A stretch of DNA of 64,000 nt from Blastobasis lacticolella (GCA_905147135.1 LR990052.1:12276200-12340199), one strand, 5' to 3'. Shown: positions 33,463 through 46,654, counted from the first letter of the stretch. Notes: generated by a model not told the origin, from the letters alone. Numbers and translations are program-made.

Positions 33463-33468
33463 AATAAA
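33463..33468 (+). terminator. Poly(A) signal AATAAA (second candidate)
   Basis: Canonical AATAAA about 545 nt after the stop, followed by a T/G-containing stretch (AGGTTTAATC). It is as likely as the first; transcript data would decide. Confidence 0.4.
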
Positions 33469-33490
33469 GGTTTAATCATAAGATTTAAGC

Positions 33491-34330
33491 ATAACAAACG
33501 CAAAAGATAAATGTTTATTTAAATACAATCGCCTTATTCAAAGAGTTTATTAGTTTTTAATATACTTACATTTAATTCAAGTGATTGGGATTTAAATTTT
33601 ATGATTGACCTTTACTACCAACTGTCTATGTACTAATCTTTCAACAACACCAAAAGACATACTATATTTCTTGCTTCTTATTTTGTGGACCATCGAATTC
33701 AATGCAATTTATTGAAATTGCATTACCTAAATTACCTAATTTTGGGAAGTTCGTATTGTGTAAAAATGTTGCTTCACCATCAATCAATTCTGTAGTTATA
33801 AATCCAACATCTTACCTAGACCTACTACATAGGTAGGTATCTACACCTATTAACAATTTTACAAAGTACTACTTCCCGAAAGAAATTATTAGGTAGCTTG
33901 AAAATTTTAATTGTAATAACTATAATATATTGTACAAAAATTGTGCGTATTGAAATGCCTGAAATTGATTTTATAAAAATTGAATATATTTTTTCCGAGT
34001 GGACGTTTGAAGTTTCATTCTATCTACCACATCTCGAGTCTTTGTTATACCCTACTAAGAGCTGAAGTAACTTGTCTACTAAGTGAGTCATTTAAACGAA
34101 TGATCATCTCAACCGCAGGAGGTTCACTGCTGTACGTAGGCCTCCCGCCTCACGCCTTGAACACACATCTGAATATAGATCTGAGATAGACTACAAGAAA
34201 ATACGGTATGAAGGGTCGCTTTTCCGCCACCACACCCTCCGAAGATGGGATAGATTTCCAAATCATCTAGATGCCTGACATGCAAGATTAGAAAACAAAT
34301 AACCGCTGAAAGAAGCTAGAAGGCTTTAAT
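33491..34330. other. Downstream flank; RTE-like tail at 34105-34165
   Basis: AT-rich. TCATCTCAACCGCAGGAGGT...CACTGCTG...GTAGGCCTCCCGCC is a LINE 3'-tail-like tract in minus orientation. Nothing else. Confidence 0.4.
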
Positions 34331-34541
34331 TTACACTATAACTTGGGGCTCTTCAAAAGGCATGTCTAACAGTACTACTATGTCAAAGGCCTCATCCGGT
34401 ACGTTGATGATGTCCTGGACGACTGTGGCCGCTTTCGTCAAGTGGATCGTTCGACCGAGTGTAGGTATTTCTACAAGGTTCTGCAGCATTTGCATATTGT
34501 AGACGCCCACGTCACAATGAAGACAACCATAGAAAACAATA
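34331..34541 (-). CDS. Unassigned minus-strand terminal-exon-like coding stretch
   Basis: Read on the minus strand, an ATTACAG acceptor at the 34542/34541 border opens a frame of 69 codons ending at TAA (34331-34333). It includes IVFYGCLHCDVGVYNM, then QNLVEIPTLGRTIHLTKAAT and INVPDEAFDIVVLLDMPFEE. Codon choice and composition look like real protein, unlike neighbouring frames, and an in-frame stop lies just before the acceptor. It starts one base before a codon boundary (last base of a split codon). I do not recognise the family. It may be the last exon of a minus-strand gene, a captured gene piece or a transposon ORF end; no partner exon was found. Confidence 0.35.
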
Positions 34542-34545
34542 CTGT

Positions 34546-35049
34546 AATGTCATTTAGGTATAACATATTTTAGAGTATGGCGAATTATGTAAGTATTCTA
34601 GTTTACAAGGTGGTGCGATTAGCCCATCACAATTTTTTGGATTTCTAATGCAAGCGTTTAAACGAGTACATTACGAGTATGTAATGTACATATCTTTTAT
34701 ACATACGAACCACTCATATTAGCAGCCCTGAGAACAACGAAGAAATGTCTTTATCTGTCTGGCATGTGTAAGTATGAATGGGAACAGTTACACGCCCAAA
34801 TTTGTTTTTAGTTTAACTGGTGTGACTTACCCGAAGAAAACTCGGAAAATATATCACAAACTATTGAACTGATTTTAATGAAATAAAGTCAGTACCTAAC
34901 CATATCGGCTAAACTGACTTTTAAATAAAGACAACCAAATCGGGTCGGGAACAACGATATGTCACATCAAACTTACATTACATTCCTAATTTTACGTCGA
35001 GGGCCAAATACAACGATTCATAAGTAATTATTTAATTATTGATAAGTAA
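34546..35049. other. Intergenic, nothing recognised
   Basis: AT-rich. Confidence 0.4.
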
Positions 35050-35314
35050 GAAAATCAGTGTGGTGTCCGGCAGAGTAGAATAGCACCAACCCCTTAGACT
35101 CGTGCGTACAAGGCGACTAATGTTTTCGAGACTAAAGATCTAAGCGCCTCCGTAGACTGGAAAATAGGCAGCAGTGTTTTCCATTGTTATATTAACACTG
35201 CGATCTCCAACCCGCCTGCCAAGCGTGGAGATTATGGCCATAACCTCCCTTTTCTTGGGAGAGGCCCTAAGTCCTGCAGTGGACTGGCATGTGCTATGAT
35301 GATGATGATGAAGA
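35050..35314 (+). mobile_element. RTE-type non-LTR 3' region with (ATG)n tail
   Basis: Contains AAGGCGACTAATGTTTTCGA, AACCCGCCTGCCAAGCGTGG and CTAAGTCCTGCAGTGGACTG, ending GATGATGATGATGAAG. The same element is inverted at 59560-59785. Confidence 0.7.
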
Positions 35315-36479
35315 AAATCTGGTGATTATTAGATGTCTATAGAATAGATTGTTAAATAATTTAATCTAATTACAGCGAAAAACCATCAGTCCGCCAAAAG
35401 TGATATCTTGGATAGCAAATTATTATCTATAATATAATCAAAAATCATGTGAGGCTGTATCAGAATACATGACCGTTGGTTTTACCGTGAAACGTCTAAC
35501 TTGGCATCTTGGAGACGCTCTCGAAACTGCCTCGTTCGCTCAGCGCCAAACATTGGTGACGTAAGTAACGGGTGGCCCATGGCCCCCTCTTTTCGACGAT
35601 AGCTGTGATATGTATTACTTGCTGGCTCTTACACGGGCTGAGCCCATGATATTTAATTTTCGTATATGTTTTTACACTTTTTGCTCATTTGTACTATAAA
35701 TATTGTCCAAATTACCTATTTTTATTTGGATTGATAGTTGTTGACAAACTTAATACACGAAAGAATCACCGCCCGCTGTGTGAGTTGTAAATTACACTGA
35801 ATAAAAATGCGCGGGAGCGCGCGTTTCGTTCATCCAATGCACTGCCCTACCCACCCCCGACTCAAAGCAGCGAGCTGACTATATACGCTTAACAATGATA
35901 CTAGATTCATGTTTCTAAGACTAACAGTTTTGCACTTATTAATGTAAGACGACATATAACTTTTTCGTTACGGGCCAGTTTTCTGATTTGGTAATTCAGT
36001 ATGATTTTAAAGTCGTTTCATGACAAAAAGAAACATTTAGTTGGTTTTGTCATGTAAAGAGAGTGAAAGAAAGGCGATTAACGATAATTTATTTTTATGG
36101 TGTAACCGTTGGAAATGGAAGACCAAATTAAGGACCAAAGTAGAATTGGTTTTGTTCGATTACTTACTCGTAGGATAACCTACGGCGCCCTCGTACCCTA
36201 AACTGACGAACGTATGAAATGTGGAAAAAGCAAAAGGAGCTTTGCCTACTTATTTTAGAAAAAGACCTAATGTTATGGATGTATTACCCTTTGAAACAGG
36301 TACCAGATTTCATGTAATCCAAACTCTACAAAATCTATATTAGTCAAAGTGCGTGGCTCGTACTTCCTCGCGGATTAAAATGTTTGTCGCAAATGATATA
36401 TTCGGATATTTATGTCGTTCATTTACATTAGATATATCCATCCATATAAAGAAATCGCCTCTCTCTGATCCCCTCGCCA
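35315..36479. other. Intergenic, nothing recognised
   Basis: AT-rich with no clear repeats; a GC patch near 35810-35880. Confidence 0.4.
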
Positions 36480-37080
36480 GATAGCGCAACGACAACTTTT
36501 TAATCATTGCACTCATTCACAAACACACTTAATGAATTTCACTCTGCTTGTGTTGATGGGATCGCATGACGTCTCCGAAACCGACGCCGATCGAAACCCG
36601 GCCCTATGTCTTGACACAAGAAGTGGATATTCGGTTGCCCCACCCGAGATGATTACGTCATTCTCTGGACGGGTGTAATTTGGTGGAGCCGCAAAGAGGG
36701 CGACGCTCGTCGTAAAAAGCGAATTGAAACCACAAATAATGAGTGGAGTCGGGGTGACGCGCGCGGGTGGCCGCGGGACTCGTGCCGTAAAAACCGAGCT
36801 CATCTGCCGCTCCTCCATTACTGGCCGCGGCCTAGCTGGTCTAATCTCCGCTTTATTAACGACGCGCCGGTGGTCCCGGGTAGTGAGCCCACGTCGACAA
36901 TGACGGCTCTATCCAGTCATATGCAATCTGTCGAGGTTACGCGGCGTCACCCGTTCGATTTTGCGGCAGCCTTCTAATCAATCATCCCAGCGTCGAATGC
37001 CGGCTATGCTTACGGCTAGCGCCGCAAGCAGATTGTGGAATTCGACGTTTTTTGAAAGTACACAGTGTGGCCGTTTTGCT
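36480..37080. promoter_or_regulatory. Repeat-free CpG-rich island, candidate regulatory DNA
   Basis: No transposon hallmark, many CGCG/CCGCGG words, chance frames on both strands. Position 3.6 kb downstream of the Sp stop. Confidence 0.3.
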
Positions 37081-38120
37081 TTATGACGTATTAGATTGTG
37101 AACTATTTACGTTGAAATGTAGGTACAAAATATGGGCAGAGTATAGATACTTATATAGGTTCATAGTAGATACAGATATAGTTATAAAATAGGCACAGAT
37201 GATAGTGGATAAATAAGTTCTCAAACGAAAAACATATTATCAAAACAAGCCATTATCGCGCGTTCTATTTAACATGATTAGTCAAAGAACTTGTCAAAAC
37301 ACATCAAGCGAACCGAAACTTAATAGATTTATAATGCGGTATTATGGCACCTTGCAGCTTCATCTTCCAACTGGATACCTACCACACAAGATTACAGTTT
37401 TGTCCACACAAAACAAATACGAAGAATTTCTCCTGTATAGTTTAAGAGTTTCTATACCTACCTTCAGTCTCCATCATCATATCAGCGTTATGGTACCATA
37501 AAATTACATTGTCATGCAAAATTACAGCTCAATCGGATGTTAAGAAGTGGTTCTAAATCCGCTTGCAATCAATCCCGCAAATCGTTGAGGTGCTAGCGGA
37601 TAAGAAAATGAGGCCGCCTATAAAACAACTAATCTTCAATATGCCTGCAACACATACTGTCTACCCGTAAAAAAAAACTGATTAAGTATATTCTATGGCA
37701 ATTTTATCGCCATCAAATGTGGAGTAGTTAATACCAAACAACATTATGGGATCATCCATCTTAATTACGTTCAATTAGGAAGGATGTATTGCTACTTGAT
37801 TAAGCACTGCATAGCTTTCATAATTCGATCACGATAACGCAGTTGACCTCCATAATTGTATAAACCAGGCCGTTATCACAGACGGCCTCCCAAAATGGAA
37901 TTAAATCCCGTACTAGGGGCACAGATTTATCACCCTTAACCATATTATGCGTAAACTGATTTGCAGGCAGGGGGAGATTTGCCGCCAACTACTTGGTATT
38001 CCATTCACATCCGCCATATTACGTGGAAAATTGACAATTTGACCCCGTATTCGAAATTTTCTTAATTCTACGAGCATACCTAACTTAGGAAAAAGCGTAC
38101 CGAGTGGGACTAAGCCCGGC
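37081..38120. other. Intergenic, nothing recognised
   Basis: AT-rich. A short frame at 37274-37501 has no recognisable features. Confidence 0.4.
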
Positions 38121-38212
38121 TTGCTCCAAATTCTTAAACACGTTTAACGTTTTTTTGTATGAAGTTATTTGTTTAAGTATAAATTTAAATGCGTTTAAGA
38201 ATTTGGTGCAAA
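38121..38212. mobile_element. 92-bp foldback MITE
   Basis: TTGCTCCAAATTCTTAAACA at the left pairs with TGTTT-like GCGTTTAAGAATTTGGTGCA at the right, about 27 bp of imperfect stem around 37 bp. Confidence 0.6.
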
Positions 38213-39115
38213 GTAATTTAGTATCGTTGGTTACCAACTTCTAGAGAGGTTTTCGTTGCGTAAAGTACTTCGTGTGTCACTTTAACTGAAATAGATGAAG
38301 AAGGTTCTGGTTTGGATATGTGCTTGTCTTCGTTTTATTAGTTATGCAAAACCAATACACCATACGGACGGACTATTTACTACCCTATATTTATCTATAC
38401 AAAGCCACTAAATTATTTACATCTAAGTAACTTTGCACGCTGCAGTGAATCCAACCCCACAGTCTTCATGAAAACATCCCGTCACTCACCTGTACGTCCG
38501 TAACTTCAAACGTGGTTTCGGATTGTTGGATTTAATGTGGCGACTCACACTTGGCTGTAGCGAGATCCCTTGACACGCCGAGAGACACTTCAAAAGGACA
38601 GTGTGGGTATTTGAAGTGTGACAGGTACCACCCACTTTTAAAGGTCGCTAAATAGGATAAACATCACGACGTGCCGAGGAAGCGAACAGGTGTTTCTGCT
38701 ACACGTGGACTGGGTAAAAAATTAGTAAAAACACCTCATTAGTTATTCTTATGGTGGTACGAGTAATAAACTTGAAACTTAAGATCGATTTAGATGTAGG
38801 CGACGTTGCTTATTGTACTTTAGGTTACAAACGGATGATATCAGGCTTGCAGATTATGGTGGGAGATTTGAGATTTGTGGTCTTTGCCTACTCTTACGGG
38901 GAAATGGCGTGTCGGAATGTATATACCTACTCGTATGTATTTGTGTATGAGATTATGAAAATACTTTCCAGATTTATAACTGCCTACCTATATTACAGCC
39001 TGTTTACGAAAACATGCTTTTTCGAAATTTAACGGTTTTTATGAAATCGAAGACTTAAAAGATAATATGATATTAAACATATCGTGTTGTTATGTAAATA
39101 GTAAAGTACAGGTTA
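38213..39115. other. Intergenic, nothing recognised
   Basis: Mixed composition, no repeat hallmark. A 93-codon frame at 38751 looks random. Confidence 0.4.
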
Positions 39116-39395
39116 TTTTTTATATACCACTAAGGTGGTAAACAAGCTTACGGCCTGCCTGATGGTAAGCAGTCACCGCAGCCGATGGACGTTTGCAATA
39201 TCAGAGGCATCACCCACGCGTTGCCGACCCCCATTTTACCCCTTTCTTGAAGAACTCCATGTTGTACTCTCCAGGGAAAACCTCTCCAGATAGTTCATTC
39301 CACAACCTTAGTGTGCGAGGGAAAAAGTTCCTTTGGAACCGCACAGTTCGCGACCAATTTGGCTCTAAGGTGTGAGGATGAACTCCCTGTCGGTG
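39116..39395 (-). mobile_element. Non-LTR retrotransposon 3' end, copy 2
   Basis: Longer sister of 8545-8700: AACAAGCTTACGGCCTGCCT, GTAAGCAGTCACCGCAGCC, CACCCACGCGTTGCCGACCC, then 130 bp more (GAAAAAGTTCCTTTGGAACC). Confidence 0.65.
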
Positions 39396-42044
39396 GCCAG
39401 CGGCGCGATGATAGAATATACAGGTACAGGCACAAGGGGTTGTTTTATACTGTGCTATGAGTGAAGATTCTTTGCATACTTTTCCACCTTATCTCAAAAC
39501 AAATGTGAAGTAGTTATTCAACCTATTTGTAGTTATCGAATGCACTATATAAATATAATTATGCCAAAACGAGCGTTTGAACTCAAGGTAAGTTCTCAAG
39601 TTCTCAGATCCGTCGGCTGGCGCTATCCCCGAAACAGTGAACTCATTAAAAGTTATGATTAATGTGTGATCATAAATCGTGTCCTTGCCGGGTCAAAGGG
39701 ACACCGCGGTGCGCGCGCGCAGCACGTGTGGGGGACATCTTCCGAGAAATGAGCGGCAAAACGGTTTGCCGAAACTATAACTAGGTTTTTACTGCAGCTA
39801 ATTTGGGTGTTTCGTCCTGAGTCTAATCGGAACGAGACAATGTAGCAGGCGTACAGGTTTAATAAAGAGCCGGTAAAGTACTATGTTTACATTGGCGTTT
39901 GTATATTTTTTTGTAAGACACTCTAATTTACTTTTAAGCTTTTTTCAAGGCGAACATTTGGATCTACTTTATAGCGATTTGAAAAACAGTGAATCGTTAA
40001 CGAATAGCCGTCGAACTGTCAAAACATTGTTGCACCTAACGGCGGAAACACAAGCAGTTTACAACTTTTTAAGAGCGCGCCCTGGCAGTAAATCATGCTT
40101 AGGTCCCCTTCAGAAGTAATATCGACTTCTTCGAACTCACATTAATATGCCATACTTCAATATGCAAAAGGAAATGTCCGGCCACAAAGCAAAGCGTCAT
40201 TTCACTGAATGCAAACACGTGAACTGGACTTTTTTGCTGGCAACTAAAATGTTTCGGAGTAAAAAGTGGTCCAATATTGAAGTTGTTTATACAAAACTTG
40301 AGTGTTATATGGATGGAGTGGTGGTGTCGGTGTTATGTGGATGTGGAGTTGTCGTTTGTCTCTTTTTGTGAGGTGACACGGCTATTGGTGCTGTCGGCGC
40401 GCTTCATAAAACAGTAGCTCGTATTTATTACAGCGCGCTCCAGTGACAGATAGCTCTGCATTTAAGACAAGGAGTGTGTGGAGTCGTTACTGCAACTAGT
40501 TTAGTTCATAGTGTAACCTTTTCCTGGTCGGCAGAGCATTTTCTCTACCCTCATTTGAGAGTTTCGTTATATAAGGAATGACATTTTCAGTTGAGCTGAA
40601 GGGACATATCGTTAATTAAATTGCTACACTAAATGCTGAGCAATAATTTCATAGGCACACACCTACATTATTTCGGATATAGTACTAATATCTACACTCA
40701 AAAGTTAACAGTTTTTAAAGTACAATGGATGAAAAGACATCAGTCACGTGCCTTATTTTTCGCTAACACCAACAATCCGATTATCAAACGCGATCTTTAC
40801 TGTTAATCGTCAGCACCTAAACCTTAATCAGCGTTCACCATAACCGTGACACTGGCTGTCAAGTCGAAACGTTTTAATTTAGTGGCATATCCGCCGGCAG
40901 CCAGCCGACACCGCACCACAGACGATAAATCTCCGCCGAACCGAGCCACTAATCACGGAAATGAAAACAACCCTTCACTTGACTCGTTTACATTTAATGT
41001 TCCGCTCAAATGAGCATATTTGAAACGGGAGTGCGGCGTCCGTAAATAAACTGACAGATGCTTCAATGACGCCCTGTGAGGGTTTCGCAGTGTTAAAATC
41101 GAAGTCGGGATTGCAGAAAACAAACAGTTTATCTATTTCCTCTGTGTCGGGAGATGAAACACTGGTTAATAAAGCCGGCTAGACGATATTGGCTGGTTCG
41201 GGGGGCGTCGGGTCGCACGCGCCGCCGACGCGACGCCGAATTTAAAATTTATCAACTAAACACCCCGACCCTAAAGGCGGTCTTTTTGTGATGTGATAAA
41301 ATAATGACGGCCAAATTGCAGCGGCTCCCGTTCGAATCTGGTACTGTTATTGTAGCAGTAGCGGTAATTTAGTAGCAGTGTAACGTTTTGTACTCGTCTT
41401 ACCTTACTATAGTGCAGGCACGCGACGTGTACCAGCTAGTGCCTGCGGCGTCGCTCGTAATACCTATCAGTACCGGAAACAATGAATATTTTTAAATTTT
41501 TTGCCTTGAATAATACCTATGGGTCAAAAATCAAATCTCAAAAGTACAAACACGACACTTGGGTCAAAAACTAACAAAACGTCATAAAATATTGAAAATT
41601 CGACAAATAAGCTTAGTTCACACATACTACCTAAACATAGCTCTGAGCAAGTTTAATCAAAACTAGCCAGTTAAACGACGTAACATCAATCGAGCTTCAA
41701 AAAGATGATGCAAATTAACCTATTCAGCGGATGAAAACCGTCCCAGTTTATCACCCGGGCGCTAGGGGAGCCCTGAATGCACCCTCCTGGATATTCTCAC
41801 ACATTGAAGTACTCCTGCCTGGGCCCTGCTTTATTAGTTTCTGCTTTATTTGCCCTTTTGATGTTTGGAAGTAATCGAGACACTTTGTTTGCTCCTGTTT
41901 GACGACGTGTGCGCAGTTGACAAAACTTTATGTTGGACCCCCGATGGTTTTTAATCCGTATTGTCTATAGTCGTAATTGGTACTGAATAAATAAAAGATA
42001 CTATGTTTTTAAAAGATAACGTGCAACAAAGTAACATTCAGAAA
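39396..42044. other. Intergenic; candidate islands 39580-39780 and 40700-41420
   Basis: 39580-39780 and 40780-41420 are repeat-free and CpG-richer. A perfect GCAGGCAC/GTGCCTGC inverted pair lies at about 41415-41450. Short frames at 39883 and 40147 have no recognisable features. Confidence 0.35.
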
Positions 42045-42268
42045 ATGTAAAATCTCTTTAGATCGATGCAATATCGCTGTTTTCGTCTGTCTGTTTCTCC
42101 GCTTACTTCTTCTAAACCACGCAACGGATTCTGAAACGGTTTGCACTATAATTTATAGAATTATTTTGGTACTATATTATACGTACAATAATATCAATAA
42201 CATAAATTATTAATATTCTAGTAGAGAAAATCCGAGAACATCCGTACGAAGCCGGGGCGGGTCGCTAG
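42045..42268 (+). mobile_element. Helitron-like element 1 of a head-to-tail pair
   Basis: AACCACGCAACGGATTCTGA body landmark. The 3' end GCGA...TCGC hairpin in ACGAAGCCGGGGCGGGTCGC is directly followed by CTAG (42265-42268). The 5' limit is approximate. Confidence 0.6.
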
Positions 42269-42504
42269 TCCATACTTATTGATATTAGAAAGAGGAAAAG
42301 TTTGCATATTGAGGATAATCTCCGAAACCTCTGAACCGATTTCGAAAAATCTTTCACTAACTAGAAGATACACTATTCAAGAGTGTCTAGTGTACTTTCA
42401 TTTCATATCTATAGTTATTCCAGAAATATCGTATGACCCCATGATATAGTGAATATTTCAGAGATCCGAATAGCGCGCGGGTGAAAGCCGCAGGGGACGG
42501 CTAG
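42269..42504 (+). mobile_element. Helitron-like element 2 (Lep1 type), abutting element 1
   Basis: Starts TCCATACTTATTGATATTAG right after the CTAG of element 1, has AACCGATTTCGAAAAATCTT and ends GGACGGCTAG with a T next, as Helitrons require (TC...CTAG, inserted at A|T). No Rep/helicase. Confidence 0.65.
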
Positions 42505-42831
42505 TTATAAATTTACTATGAGGTAACACAGTACGTGCGAACATACAGGGTTCCAACTGACAATCTTGTATGGCGATCGGCACTATGGGTTCGTCAAAAT
42601 TAACGCATAGGTAACTAAAGTAGCTGGGGACCAATCGTATAGCAGCATTGAACGCAGTGTGTTCACTTTGCAAAGAGCCTACATAAAGCACTTTGAGAAC
42701 GCATAGTTACGCTACTTTACTTAGAGAAGTACCTATGTTTGTGAATGCGGTATTCTATTTCAAACTCCCGAAACCAAAACTGTTAGATAAAGTTATAAAG
42801 CGTAAACTACAATATCAGGTGCTGGAATTCT

Positions 42832-43110
42832 GAGGAGACCGCCTGGGTGAGTACCACCGCCTTATCTATTTCTGCCGCGAAGTAACAATGCTTGCATTGT
42901 TGTGTTGCAGTTTGAAGATAGGGTAGCCAGCGCAACTACAAGCATGAGCAATTTCATCTTAGTCCTCACAGTGACAATGCATTTTCAGTTTATGCATGCA
43001 GTTCTGCATTTTTTGTTTCCTGCAACCGAAATGCGTCGTAGATGTTATGTGTGACAGTTACCGCTTACCACCAAGTGGGCTGTCACGTGTAGCATAAAAC
43101 AATATTTTTC
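42832..43110 (-). mobile_element. Lepidopteran LINE-like repeat, copy 1
   Basis: TTCTGCCGCGAAGTAACAAT, GCTTGCATTGTTGTGTTGCA, GGGTAGCCAGCGC, TTTCATCTTAGTCCTCACAG. Same set at 53735-53890 and 59895-60145. Confidence 0.6.
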
Positions 43111-44759
43111 AATAAGTAGGTATATAGCAAATCTTAATCTGAAACAAGTCACAAGTTGTAACCGCTTGCAAATTTTTTAGCAATTTAAACAAGTGAACAA
43201 GTTCAATTTACGCAAATTTTCTCTTAAGCCCTTGATTGCCTCCTTGATCCAAATATTGCACACGTCATTGCCGTATAAAAGAAAGTCGGCGTCGTCTGGG
43301 GCTCATTACCATACGTTCGGGTGGCTTCGGAATAGGAATGAGTCTGAGGAGACGACGTGAATGACAAAGTGGATGCAAATGTCGGCGAATGTCGGTAAAT
43401 GTCGGCTTTGTCGATCGAACCCGTAGGAAGTTGCCACGCCTTAAGATAAGAGTGGGTTTTAACGGGAATGCCGGTGGAGATGATTCCTTTAGAGGGGTTT
43501 CCCTGCGGTGCGCGGCTTCCGAATCAGCCAACCTTTGGCTTTGGACAGGACTAACACGTCGACTTTAAAGTAGGGTACTTTGATTTAAACTTCATTAAGA
43601 CAAGAGCCTTACAACTTTGACGGTTACCGAAATATGGACGGACGGTTACGGTGACGGAAGAAGGTGGCTCTGACGTCAAAACCTCAACAACGCCACAATG
43701 TCGGCTAATAGGATGTTTCGCCCCAAGATTAAAAGATAGAAAGTATACCTGGTAACCCCTGCCAATGAATTACGCGCTACTCGACTCAAAGCCAGGAGTG
43801 GTGCTAGGTAGGTGGATAACCGGGGGTCGGAGGATTTTTCATGGAAAATGCGGTCAAATATCTTGGTAAGATTATTAATATTAAATGATAGAACCATGTA
43901 GCGGAAATATGTGGCAAATGACACGGGTTTAGGGCTTAATGGCTGTCGTGTGTCGCCGCAAAAAGTCAACATTCCTGCAGCTAATAAATTTCTCGGTTCT
44001 GCCGCGTCACAAGCCAGGTCGGCACCTTTAATTAATAATGTGCATTCATGTCACTGATCCCTAAATTCTTTGGTATTTCTTCATCTGGATTAGGTCCTTG
44101 TTAGGAGAATATGAGTTATTACTTTGTTACGAAAAGTGCAACTAGGCACGACAAAACATGGCTTCTATTTTTGCGTAAGGAATTCCAGTAGTAACTTTAT
44201 TTAATTTTCTAAATTTAATATTTATTACGGAATCATTGCATCATGCATGGTCATCATCATCTATAGCAATGAGTTTGATAAGTTATGATCGCCAGGTAAT
44301 GCTAAGCGTGCCGTTGACATATAGCTACATAACACAAGAAATACAATAACAATATTATTAAATCAAATGACGTTTCAGAAAACAACGCATAATTCTCTTA
44401 CGTCACAGATTAGTTCAAATAAAATAACGCACCTCATAAAGGTAATTATAGAAATGTCACCTTAGAAATCTCCAATTTCGTATTATGTCGAAAATTCGGT
44501 GGGCGGGTTCGCGCCTGCGCACGCGCCACCGGATGCGGAAGCCTGTAATTACGTCACTATTTCGCAAAAATGTCTCCATCACCCTACGACAGATGGCGGG
44601 CAGCATTGTGCTGGCATTCCGCGGATAGTTCTGCCATTTGTGACGTTGCGACCACACCCACGCCTAGATTCCTTTTCAACACGTAAACCGATGCGTCTGC
44701 GCCGTGGCGTTTATAACGATTTCTAATAGTACCACGGACAGTAACTTACAGATTATAAA
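43111..44759. promoter_or_regulatory. Mostly repeat-free stretch, candidate islands 43260-44040 and 44455-44745
   Basis: Both islands lack transposon hallmarks and are CpG-richer than flanks, with chance frames on both strands. The AT-rich gap between holds nothing recognised. Confidence 0.3.
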
Positions 44760-45093
44760 GTGTGGATATGGCAATAATCTGGGGATAATCTGTCCTTGTC
44801 AGTCTTTCTTGTAAACATTCAGTTATTTGGTCACGATTAGCTTGAACTTTTGTTTAAATTATTAATCATGGTGAAAATTATCTTCCGCACTTCCTTAATA
44901 ATAGCTTTGCTCATTATTTAATAATATTTTTCTTAAATTACGAAAATAAACAGTCCTACAGAAAACAATTTGTTTGTTATGACTTTTATAAATAACGTTC
45001 TATGACGAATAAAACACTTGGCATAAGTTGCCATACAGTTTTTTTTTTCATTTTTTTCAATATGCGATTCGGACTTAGCGTGGTCTTATAATA
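44760..45093 (-). repeat. Unclassified interspersed element, copy B (inverted)
   Basis: GTGTGGATATGGCAATAATC at the start and GGACTTAGCGTGGTCTTATA at the end mirror copy A at 1297-1577, with a longer middle. Confidence 0.6.
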
Positions 45094-46267
45094 TTACGTA
45101 CTAGCAGTTCTACGCGGTTTTTAAGCGCGCGCAGTTCAGATATCTATAAACATTTAACTATCACACGAGATCATATTATTGACCTATAAATAACCGACCT
45201 ATGAATATACCTATGTATCTCGAAAAAATGTGGCTTCCTATTAGTGAAATTTCATTTTCATTTTCAACCAACCACGAACAAACTTGTCCTCTTTATTACA
45301 TTAGTAGCTTATCTTATTTTCATTTCTATGTATAGATTTCATTTCATCGACAGTTGGACAGTTCGTCCACTGTTTGACTTCTTCAGAAACACTTCAGAAA
45401 ACACTGCTGCATATCGCTCGATAACGGCAATGTAATTCCCAAGTTAATTCAATTAAATCGACCAAACATTTTCGGTAACGCTCTTGTACGCGCCATCACC
45501 TCGAATTTACGAGCGTTCCTGTATCGAGCACCTTTGTTTAGACCGCGTTTGGTGCGAATAAAATATGAATAAAATAATTTGTCCGAATGTCTTTTTAATA
45601 ATGCGCTTATTGTTTTATCGGAATAATGGCCGCTTTGTGCGGTGCCCCGCCTCCCGGGACAAAGAGAGAAATAATAAATAGTCGGGTATTTTGCCCCGGT
45701 TTTCCACGCTCCGGCGCGTCTCCCTTGTTCCTGTAATTGGTGGCTGAAATAAATTAATTGAACCACCGATGGTGGTTGGAATTAATTAATCGAATTAGAT
45801 CGCTTGAGCTGAGGCGAGGCGGTTGTTTTAGCTGTTCGGACGGGGCTGTTGAGGTGAAGTCGCTCGTAATCTTTTGAACTCTTTGTTGTTATTGCTTGTT
45901 GGTTAAATTGGCGTGAGAATATTTGCGTCTAGTATGGTCTAAAAGTGGATTGTTATGGTCTAGAACAGTTTACTCTTGGAGCGCTGGATAAAATGACATA
46001 ACTTATGAAATTAACTATAAATATGAATCCACTGAAAAAATAATTTGTTATGCTAAACTTTGTTCGGCGTTGAAGTCGATTTAAGATATTCCTAAAAAGA
46101 CAAAGTATTGCACCAGCACAAAGCTTAAGTGAAAATTTAATTCTTCAATTCACTCTTAACTTGATAACACCGATATGTGTATTGACACCTAAACGCTTAG
46201 GTATATCCTTAAGTCACCTAAGACTAGGGCAATCGGGCATTATTGTATTATAGCCTAGGTAGGTATA
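45094..46267. other. Intergenic; candidate island 45430-45870
   Basis: 45430-45870 is repeat-free, balanced and carries TTAATTAATT and AATTAATC words (homeodomain-like). Flanks are AT-rich. Confidence 0.35.
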
Positions 46268-46485
46268 GGAGCATCGGTAGCCTAGTGGTCATTTGGCCTT
46301 TTACGGTGAGGGACAACATAGTGATGAAACCTGCACATTGAGGTGACTGAATGTGTAACCATGATCCAATCTGGTCAGGTTCTCCTGGTAGCACAGTCAC
46401 GGAGGTCAGATGGCAGTCGCTCCACTGTAATTATCGGATCAGCCAAATCTTGGGTTGGGCCCTCGTGAACGAGAAAAGATGATTA
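46268..46485 (+). mobile_element. tRNA-derived SINE, plus strand, deleted head
   Basis: TCGGTAGCCTAGTGGTCATT (A box) present, B box lost by internal deletion; body GATGAAACCTGCACATTGAG and GGTCAGATGGCAGTCGCTCC; tail AGATGATTATTAT. Confidence 0.65.
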
Positions 46486-46654
46486 TTATAGCCTACCTGC
46501 CCTATAATAACTTTCTAAAACATTAAAATGGTTCCTAACGAACCGCACTTCTTTAACTATATATAGGTAAAATAAAGTTGCTTGCCACATAATATATAAT
46601 AATATGTCTGTAGCATGTATTTTCACTAACTCCTTCTTCAAAACTCCATTTTCA

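Larger units (their letters stand above)
32919..33490 (+). other. Sp1: Probable 3' UTR of the Sp gene
   Basis: Starts with a short GC-rich, proline-codon-like run after the stop and turns abruptly AT-rich near 32960. It contains no repeat and two canonical poly(A) signals. The end is set just after the second signal and is uncertain. Confidence 0.55.
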
